Positions 59,059-64,000 of a stretch of DNA of 64,000 bases are shown here, piece by piece. The notes under the pieces are model-generated. The model was not told where the DNA came from, ran no database searches, and saw only the letters and a program-made list of their open reading frames with translations. The stretch's first letter is position 1. Every line of letters starts with the position of its first letter. The DNA lies in contig NZ_JASVVV010000002.1 of assembly GCF_030287405.1 (NCBI RefSeq), positions 310,001 through 374,000 of the forward strand, read 5' to 3'. Position numbers and translations under genes: made by a program. The DNA comes from Halalkalicoccus sp. NIPERK01 (GTDB taxonomy: Archaea > Halobacteriota > Halobacteria > Halobacteriales > Halalkalicoccaceae).

Positions 59059-59166
59059 TACTGTCGGTCACGAGACTATGACCGTCTGTGTCACGATTCA
59101 TCACCAACAGCGCATCTGCTGCCCGTCGTTGCCACCGGCGATGGCCGGAGGTATGACCGACAGTAT
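59058..59166. repeat. Inverted-repeat element C (CTGTCGG ends)
   Basis: ATACTGTCGGTCA (59058-59070) and TGACCGACAGTAT (59154-59166) are 13 perfect pairs bounding 83 bp. Inside lie CAGC-N6-GCTG (59108-59121) and CCGGC-GATG-GCCGG small dyads. Its outer ends (ATACTGTCGG) match elements A and B; the inner arm differs (TCA for CTGTA). It separates two small membrane genes. Confidence 0.65.
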
Positions 59167-59205
59167 GAGCCGAACCCTTATCTCCTCGCCCCCGTATGCA
59201 CGTCC

Positions 59206-59427
59206 ATGGGTTCGATCGCGACCCTGGGAGCCCTCTCGCCCGCCGAACTCGCTCTCCTCGCGCTGATCGGCTTGACGCTCGTGTTGCCGGTCGTACTCGC
59301 GCTGGCGCTCGAACGGTTCGTCTACAAGGGGGAGGCGGCGGATCCGGTCGGCGTCGCCGAGTTCGAACGCCGGTTCGATCACGGCGAGGCGTGGACCGAG
59401 CGACTCCGCGAGGACCGCCGACGATAG
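59206..59427 (+). CDS. Small membrane protein
   Basis: This 73-residue protein has one or two hydrophobic helices (LALLALIGLTLVLPVVLALA) followed by a charged tail (FERRFDHGEAWTERLRED). No family is recognised. A TATA-like CCTTATC lies about 27 bp before the ATG, just after element C. It is convergent with the DUF302 gene. Confidence 0.5.
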   Translation: MGSIATLGALSPAELALLALIGLTLVLPVVLALALERFVYKGEAADPVGVAEFERRFDHGEAWTERLREDRRR

Positions 59428-59428
59428 C

Positions 59429-59965
59429 CTACTCGTCGGCGTCGCGCCGCGCACCCGAGCGCTTGCCCTGCCCCTCGCGTTTGCCGCCCTGCCGCCCGCG
59501 CGGCTTCTCGCCGCCGGATCCGCTGGAATCGAGGTTGTCGAAGGCCTCCTCGGTGAGCCGGCTGGTCTCGGCGACGACCTCCTCCCACGCCTCGTCGTCG
59601 GGGGCGATCCCCGACAGCCGGGCGACCTTCATGATCGAGACGTGATAGACCTCCTGGACGCCGAGTTCGACCTCGCGGACGACGACGTTACACGGGAAGA
59701 GCGCGCCGATGTCGTTGGTCACGTCCAGCGCCTCGTTCGCCATCTCGGGGTTGCACGCGCCCAACACGTAGTAGGGGTCCCGATCCACGTCGATCTTCTC
59801 GCGCAGGAGCTCCGAGGGGGAGAACTCGACGGGGACGCCGAATCCAGCGCCCTCGAAGGCCTGACGGACGTGCTCGACCGCCTCGTCGTGGCCCATGTTC
59901 AGCGTCACGCTTCGCTCGCCGATGTCCTCGGCGGTCAGCTGCGACGGGTCGATCGGTAGGCTCAT
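59429..59965 (-). CDS. DUF302 family protein
   Basis: This 178-residue protein has a DUF302 domain at about 15-140: VTLNMGHDEAVEHVRQAFEG, ACNPEMANEALDVTNDIGAL, FPCNVVVREVELGVQEVYHV. Cys residues in GACNP and FPCN are typical of the family. From about residue 148 there is a basic, Gly-rich tail (GGEKPRGRQGGKREG), unusual in an acidic proteome and possibly nucleic-acid-binding. DUF302 function is unknown; heme or thiol binding has been proposed. The start is the ATG at 59965; the much longer upstream frame is a shadow. Confidence 0.8.
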   Translation of the reverse strand: MSLPIDPSQLTAEDIGERSVTLNMGHDEAVEHVRQAFEGAGFGVPVEFSPSELLREKIDVDRDPYYVLGACNPEMANEALDVTNDIGALFPCNVVVREVELGVQEVYHVSIMKVARLSGIAPDDEAWEEVVAETSRLTEEAFDNLDSSGSGGEKPRGRQGGKREGQGKRSGARRDADE

Positions 59966-60006
59966 GTCCGAGCCATGGACCGACGGCCCCAAAAAAGCCG
60001 GGCCGG

Positions 60007-60666
60007 CTACAGCGGCAGCGGCACCCACGAGAGCCACTGGAGCACCAACTCGGGCGACACGAGCGGGTCGTGGAGCACGAGCCAGTCGAGCAACACGAGC
60101 CCGCAGCCGTGGGCGACCGTCGAGGGCAGGATCGAGTCGGCGTGGTAGTCGACCGCGCCGAACAGCACGTCCGTCGGCCCCGAGAGGACGAGTTCTATCG
60201 GCGGCTTGCTCACGTGGAGCAGCGCGTAGACGACCGGGCTGATGAAGATGCACTTCGCGCCGAGGTCGCGCACGCCCACGCAGAGCAGTCCTCTGAAGTA
60301 GGTCTCGGTGGCGAGCGCGAGGACGAACAGCTGGACGGCGTGGGGGACGAACGTCCCCAGGTCGGGTGCGGTCTCCCACAGCGGGTAGAACTCCCGGACG
60401 CTGGGGAGCGTCGAGCCGACGAGGTAGAAGGGGAGGACGAACGCGGCGAGCAACAGGGTGTCGCGGACCGCCCGGCGGTCGACCCGCCAGCCGACGTGCT
60501 TGCCGTGGGCGAGCCCGAGGCCGAGGGGGACGAGGAGGTACAGGACGGTGTCGCGGAGGACCCGCCCGGTCAGGGTGGCCGTCGACCAGTTCACCCAGAC
60601 GAGGAGGACGACCGTCGCGACCAGCAACGACCGCTGGACCCACGAGAGCCGTCCCGGGATCGACAT
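60007..60666 (-). CDS. CPBP-family intramembrane protein with altered motif 1
   Basis: This 219-residue protein has about six membrane helices and resembles CPBP (Abi/Rce1-like) proteases. The usual EExxxR is ETYFR (Glu121, Arg125) with the second Glu changed to Thr. Motif 2 is YALLH (His151) and motif 3 is HGCGL (His186). The lost Glu may mean a different or weak catalysis. It is followed on the same strand by the DUF302 gene and preceded, end to start, by the 99-residue gene. A role in prenyl-protein processing or bacteriocin-like immunity is only family knowledge. Confidence 0.75.
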   Translation of the reverse strand: MSIPGRLSWVQRSLLVATVVLLVWVNWSTATLTGRVLRDTVLYLLVPLGLGLAHGKHVGWRVDRRAVRDTLLLAAFVLPFYLVGSTLPSVREFYPLWETAPDLGTFVPHAVQLFVLALATETYFRGLLCVGVRDLGAKCIFISPVVYALLHVSKPPIELVLSGPTDVLFGAVDYHADSILPSTVAHGCGLVLLDWLVLHDPLVSPELVLQWLSWVPLPL

Positions 60667-60966
60667 CTACTCGGCGGTCGGCACCGGACCGGTCTCGGTC
60701 ACCGCGCGGCAGGCGTCGAGGAACTCCTGGCGGCTCTCGAAGTAGGTGACGTCGGTCCCGTCGAGGAGTTCCCCGACCGATTTCGGTCCGCGAGTGGTCC
60801 GGACGACCGTCTCGCCTTCCTTCCGGCGGATCTCGCTTCGCTGGACGGGCCAGTGGAGCCGGGAGGCCACGCGCGCGATCGGTGCGCCCTCGACGGGGAC
60901 GCCCTCGCCGAGGTCGACGAGCGGAGCCTCCTCCTCTTCGGCTTCCTCTTGGTCTTCGTCGCTCAT
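60667..60966 (-). CDS. Conserved haloarchaeal protein
   Basis: This 99-residue acidic protein begins MSDEDQEEAEEEEAPLVDLG, then GVPVEGAPIARVASRLHWPV and a last TYFESRQEFLDACRAV. It is likely a known haloarchaeal conserved family, but I cannot name it with certainty (DUF5789-like is one option). The start at 60966 gives the usual acidic beginning. The stop abuts the CPBP start at 60666, so they are probably in one operon. Confidence 0.65.
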   Translation of the reverse strand: MSDEDQEEAEEEEAPLVDLGEGVPVEGAPIARVASRLHWPVQRSEIRRKEGETVVRTTRGPKSVGELLDGTDVTYFESRQEFLDACRAVTETGPVPTAE

Positions 60967-61046
60967 GCGCCGGTATTTGCGAGGGGCGCGATTCAACCTT
61001 TCGGTCGCCGTGAAAGGCTTTTACTCCGGGCGTCGTAACCCCGAGT

Positions 61047-61622
61047 ATGTACGTCCGAGGTGCCAAGAAACGAGAGGAGGTCTGGCTCCTCGACGAGATC
61101 GAGCGACTGGGCCTCGACGAGGCGGCGTTTCGATCCCGCGAGTACGTCATCGCGCTCGACGAGGAAACGGGCGAGAAGGCGGGGTTCGGCCGGCTCCGGC
61201 TCTACGACGAGGTCTGTGAGATCACGAGCCTCGGCGTCGTCGAGGCGTGGCGCGGGCAGGGCGTCGGCGCGCACGTCGTCGAGCGCCTCGTCGATCACGC
61301 GAGTGACGAGGGGTTCGAGACGGTCTACGCGCTCGCGCCCGAACCCGACTACCTGCTGCAGTTCGGGTTCGAGCCGATCGAGCGCTCGGCGCTTCCCCCG
61401 CCGCTCGGGGAGCGTCTCGACGCCAAACGCGAGACCCACGAGGAGGTGATCGCGACGAGCCTCGCCGTCGGGACGTTCTCGATGCCCGACCGGTTGCGCG
61501 AACGCTTCAAGGAGGCGTCGCCGGCGCCCACGGCCGACGACGACGAGGAGACGCTGCCGCCCGAGGAGTTCGGGATCGACCCCGAGACCGCGACCTACAA
61601 GTACGACACCGGCCGTCAGTAG
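61047..61622 (+). CDS. GNAT N-acetyltransferase
   Basis: This 191-residue protein has the GNAT motif A for acetyl-CoA: [20 protein letters not shown], with [19 protein letters not shown] as motif B. An N-terminal strand-rich part precedes it. The C-terminal 45 residues are polar and end in TYKYDTGRQ. The acceptor (an amine or protein N-terminus) cannot be read from the sequence. Divergent from the 99-residue gene; convergent and 7-base overlapping with the next gene. Confidence 0.82.
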   Translation: MYVRGAKKREEVWLLDEIERLGLDEAAFRSREYVIALDEETGEKAGFGRLRLYDEVCEITSLGVVEAWRGQGVGAHVVERLVDHASDEGFETVYALAPEPDYLLQFGFEPIERSALPPPLGERLDAKRETHEEVIATSLAVGTFSMPDRLRERFKEASPAPTADDDEETLPPEEFGIDPETATYKYDTGRQ

Positions 61623-61867
61623 TCCTCGCGGTCGCTGACGAAGCCGCTCTTGAACGCGACCCACGTCAGCACGCTCATGAACAGGATGGGGGGGAGGATG
61701 GCGAACCCCCAAATCGGGTTGAGCCCCCAGCCGAGCACGAGCGCGACGTTCGTGATCCCGAGGAGGACGAACGGCAGGGTGTACTTCGCCGCGCGAACGC
61801 GGTCGCTACGGTCCTCGGTCGGGATCGGCGACCCGTCGCCCTCGTCGGGCGCGACCGGCGTGTCCAT
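61616..61867 (-). CDS. Two-helix small membrane protein
   Basis: This 83-residue protein has a polar, acidic N-terminal 26 residues. Two helices follow: [20 protein letters not shown] and [20 protein letters not shown]. No named family is recognised. The start at 61867 is preferred; an upstream frame would enter the mutase promoter. Divergent from the mutase gene, with 72 bp between. Confidence 0.58.
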   Translation of the reverse strand: MDTPVAPDEGDGSPIPTEDRSDRVRAAKYTLPFVLLGITNVALVLGWGLNPIWGFAILPPILFMSVLTWVAFKSGFVSDREDY

Positions 61868-61939
61868 ACGCCCGTGTGGGCCCCGTCGGAGAAAAACGAC
61901 ACGGAGCGAATTAAGAGCCTGCGCGCGGTAGACTCTCGC

Positions 61940-63622
61940 ATGTTCGATCAGGAGGATCTCGAATCGATCCGCGAGGGGAAAGAACGGTGGAACGAGGAGA
62001 CGCGCGGCCCCACCGTCGAGCGCTTCGGCGAGCGAAAGGAGGCGTTTACGACCGACACCGCCGGCCACGAGATCCAGCCGCTGTACACGCCCGACGACGT
62101 CGCGGACCTCGACTACGAGGAGGACATGGGGTTCCCCGGCGAGAACCCCTATACGAGGGGTGTCTACTCGACGATGTACCGCGGGCGTCTGTGGACGATG
62201 CGCCAGTACGCGGGGATGGGCACGGCCGGGGAGACCAACGAGCGCTACCGGTACCTCATGGACCAGGGCCAGACCGGCCTCTCGATGGCCTTTGACTTAC
62301 CTACCCAGATGGGCTACGACTCCGACGCCGAGATGGCCGCCGGCGAGGTCGGCAAGTCGGGCGTCGCCATCGACTCCGTGCGGGACATGAAGACCGTCTT
62401 CGAGGGCATTCCCTTGGAGGAGGTCTCGACCAGCATGACGATCAACGCGCCCGCCGCCGTGTTGCTCGCGATGTACATCGCCGTCGGCGACGAGCAGGGC
62501 GTCCCCCGCGAGGAACTGCGGGGGACGATCCAGAACGACCTCCTGAAGGAGTACATCGCCCGCAACACCTACATCTACCCGCCCGAGCCCTCCATGAGGG
62601 TTATCACCGACGTCTTCGAGTTCTGCGCCGAGGAGGTGCCCAACTTCAACACGATCTCGATCTCGGGCTATCACATCCGCGAGGCCGGGGCCTCTGCGGC
62701 CCAGGAACTCGCGTTCACCCTCGGAAACGGCATCGAGTACGTCGAGGCCGCCCTCGACGCCGGCCAGGACGTCGACGAGTTCGCCCCGCAACTCTCCTTT
62801 TTCTTCAACGCGCACAACGACGTCTTCGAGGAGGTCGCCAAGTTCCGCGCCGCGCGCCGGATGTGGGCGACGATCATGGAGGAGCGCTTCGACGCCGAGA
62901 CCGAGGCGGCCAAGCAGTTGAAGTTCCACACGCAGACCGCGGGCTCGATGCTGACCGCCCAGCAGATCGAGAACAACGTGGTTCGGGTGGCCTATCAGGC
63001 GCTCGCCGCAGTGCTGGGAGGGACCCAGAGTTTACACACCAACGGGAAGGACGAGGCCCTCGCGCTACCCACCGAGAAGAGCGTTCGGACGGCGCTCAGA
63101 ACGCAGCAGATCCTCGCCCACGAGTCGGGTGCCGCGGACACCATCGATCCGCTCGCGGGCAGTTACTACGTCGAGGCGCTGACCGACGAGATCGAGGAGG
63201 AGGCGTTCGAGATCATCCGCGAGGTCGACGACCGGGGCGGGATGCTCGAGGCCGTCGAGGACCAGTGGGTCCAGCGCCAGATCCAGGACGTCGCCTTCGA
63301 GCGCCAGCGCGAGATCGAGGACGGTAGTAGAGTGATCGTCGGCGTCAACGAGTTCGAGATCGACGAGGAACCCGAGATGGACATCGAGGAGGTCACCGGG
63401 GAGGACCAGCAACGACAGATCGCCCGCTTAGAGGAGGTTCGGGCCGAGCGCGACGACGAGGCCGTCGCCGAGGCGCTCGCCGCGCTCGAAGGGGCCGCCG
63501 AGGGCGAGGAGAACGTCATGCCGCCGATCCTCGAGGCGGTGAAGGCGGAGGCGACGACCGGCGAGATCTGTGACGTTCTTCGGGACGTCTTCGGCGAGTA
63601 CCAGCCGGGCAGCGCGCTCTGA
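61940..63622 (+). CDS. mcmA1: Methylmalonyl-CoA mutase, large (catalytic) subunit
   Basis: This 560-residue mutase domain of the B12-dependent enzyme interconverts methylmalonyl-CoA and succinyl-CoA. The N-terminal barrel has [19 protein letters not shown], then [20 protein letters not shown] and [35 protein letters not shown] and [16 protein letters not shown] follow. The cobalamin-binding domain is not part of this protein. In archaea it is a separate small subunit, not seen in this window. ATG 61940 begins the conserved [10 protein letters not shown]; an earlier in-frame start is inside the neighbour's promoter. Part of propionyl-CoA metabolism. Confidence 0.93.
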   Translation: MFDQEDLESIREGKERWNEETRGPTVERFGERKEAFTTDTAGHEIQPLYTPDDVADLDYEEDMGFPGENPYTRGVYSTMYRGRLWTMRQYAGMGTAGETNERYRYLMDQGQTGLSMAFDLPTQMGYDSDAEMAAGEVGKSGVAIDSVRDMKTVFEGIPLEEVSTSMTINAPAAVLLAMYIAVGDEQGVPREELRGTIQNDLLKEYIARNTYIYPPEPSMRVITDVFEFCAEEVPNFNTISISGYHIREAGASAAQELAFTLGNGIEYVEAALDAGQDVDEFAPQLSFFFNAHNDVFEEVAKFRAARRMWATIMEERFDAETEAAKQLKFHTQTAGSMLTAQQIENNVVRVAYQALAAVLGGTQSLHTNGKDEALALPTEKSVRTALRTQQILAHESGAADTIDPLAGSYYVEALTDEIEEEAFEIIREVDDRGGMLEAVEDQWVQRQIQDVAFERQREIEDGSRVIVGVNEFEIDEEPEMDIEEVTGEDQQRQIARLEEVRAERDDEAVAEALAALEGAAEGEENVMPPILEAVKAEATTGEICDVLRDVFGEYQPGSAL

Positions 63623-63690
63623 GCGCTTCCGAAGGACGAACTTGCTGACGCATCCCGAACGCCTATTCCTCTCACGCCGCACCATCGGGT

Positions 63691-64000
63691 ATGGACTCAC
63701 CGACCAGTGACGACGTAGCCAGCGTGAACGGGATGCCCATGCTCGGGCTCGGGACGTGGGAGAACGAGGACGAAGAGCAGTGCGCAGAGAGCGTCCGGAC
63801 GGCGCTGGAGACGGGCTATCGCCACGTCGACACCGCACAGGCCTACGGCAACGAGGAGAGCGTCGGCGAGGGGATCGAGCGCGCCGGCGTCCCCCGCGAG
63901 GAGGTGTTCCTCGCGACCAAGCTCTGGATCGAGAACCTCGCGCCCGAGGACGTGATCGAGAGCACCGAGGAGAGCCTCGAGAGGCTCGGGACCGACTACG
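63691..64000 (+). CDS. Aldo/keto reductase, 3' truncated by the window edge
   Basis: The first 103 residues of an AKR are present: MPMLGLGTWENEDEEQCAES, TALETGYRHVDTAQAYGNEE with the catalytic Asp and Tyr, then FLATKLWIENL with the catalytic Lys. The rest lies beyond the window. NADP-dependent reduction of a carbonyl is expected. Transcribed in the same direction, 68 bp after the mutase. Confidence 0.88.
   Translation, partial: MDSPTSDDVASVNGMPMLGLGTWENEDEEQCAESVRTALETGYRHVDTAQAYGNEESVGEGIERAGVPREEVFLATKLWIENLAPEDVIESTEESLERLGTDY

Overview
The window is chromosomal DNA from a haloarchaeon (class Halobacteria). The evidence is very high GC with strongly acidic predicted proteins, twin-arginine signal peptides, TATA-type promoters about 25-30 bp upstream of leaderless starts, and haloarchaeal marker genes: fused FolC-FolP, fused PurN-PurH, GfcR next to glucose dehydrogenase, a HalOD1 protein, NreA, and archaeal NAC and TFS. 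I cannot fix the genus. Almost every base is coding. I see no rRNA, tRNA, CRISPR array, intact insertion sequence, prophage or replication origin.

Layout. 0-10 kb: a glycosyltransferase, a two-wing HTH regulator divergent from a small membrane protein, a CopC-CopD copper protein next to a His-rich Tat lipoprotein, a rhodanese, bifunctional folate synthesis and a seven-repeat Tat propeller. 10-16 kb: gamma-carbonic anhydrase, a PPOX-like flavoprotein, purNH divergent from purB, and a cobalamin-binding protein. 15.2-20.9 kb: a complete, translationally overlapped lysine operon (dapA-dapB-dapD-lysA-dapF-dapE, minus strand). 21-25.5 kb: NYN nuclease, PUA protein, NAC, tRNA m1A methyltransferase, and a DUF3311 plus sodium symporter pair. 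25.5-31.5 kb: HalOD1, a split MgtE Mg2+ transporter with a tandem PhoU-RCK protein, TFS, an MFS transporter and a crotonase. 31.5-41.8 kb: haloarchaeal conserved proteins, Nudix, ATP-grasp, a uS10 paralogue, an M20 amidohydrolase, a DJ-1 protein, NhaC, a geranylgeranyl reductase and a 2Fe-2S ferredoxin. 41.8-47.5 kb: a catabolic island with acetamidase, two enolase-superfamily dehydratases from a shared promoter region, and a DapA-type aldolase. 47.5-54 kb: an Asn-synthetase-like protein, persulfide-dioxygenase-like MBL, HAD, and gdh-gfcR. 54-64 kb: two PAPS-reductase-like paralogues, NreA, DUF302, CPBP, GNAT, the methylmalonyl-CoA mutase large subunit and the start of an aldo/keto reductase.

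How it fits together. The glucose dehydrogenase and GfcR, two sugar-acid dehydratases and a KDG-type aldolase outline an Entner-Doudoroff-like oxidative sugar route. The dap genes supply lysine. Rhodanese, MBL-rhodanese and the PAPS-reductase-like pair form a scattered sulfur theme.

The most unusual signals are not protein families. First, short perfect palindromes sit in frame inside dapF and inside the PUA gene, and related hairpins form a dense array at 43.4-43.7 kb and touch gene ends near 11.1 kb. Second, three small elements bounded by CTGTCGG-type inverted repeats lie at 27.2, 29.2 and 59.1 kb. Third, the PAPS-reductase-like pair shows patchy near-identity that suggests gene conversion.
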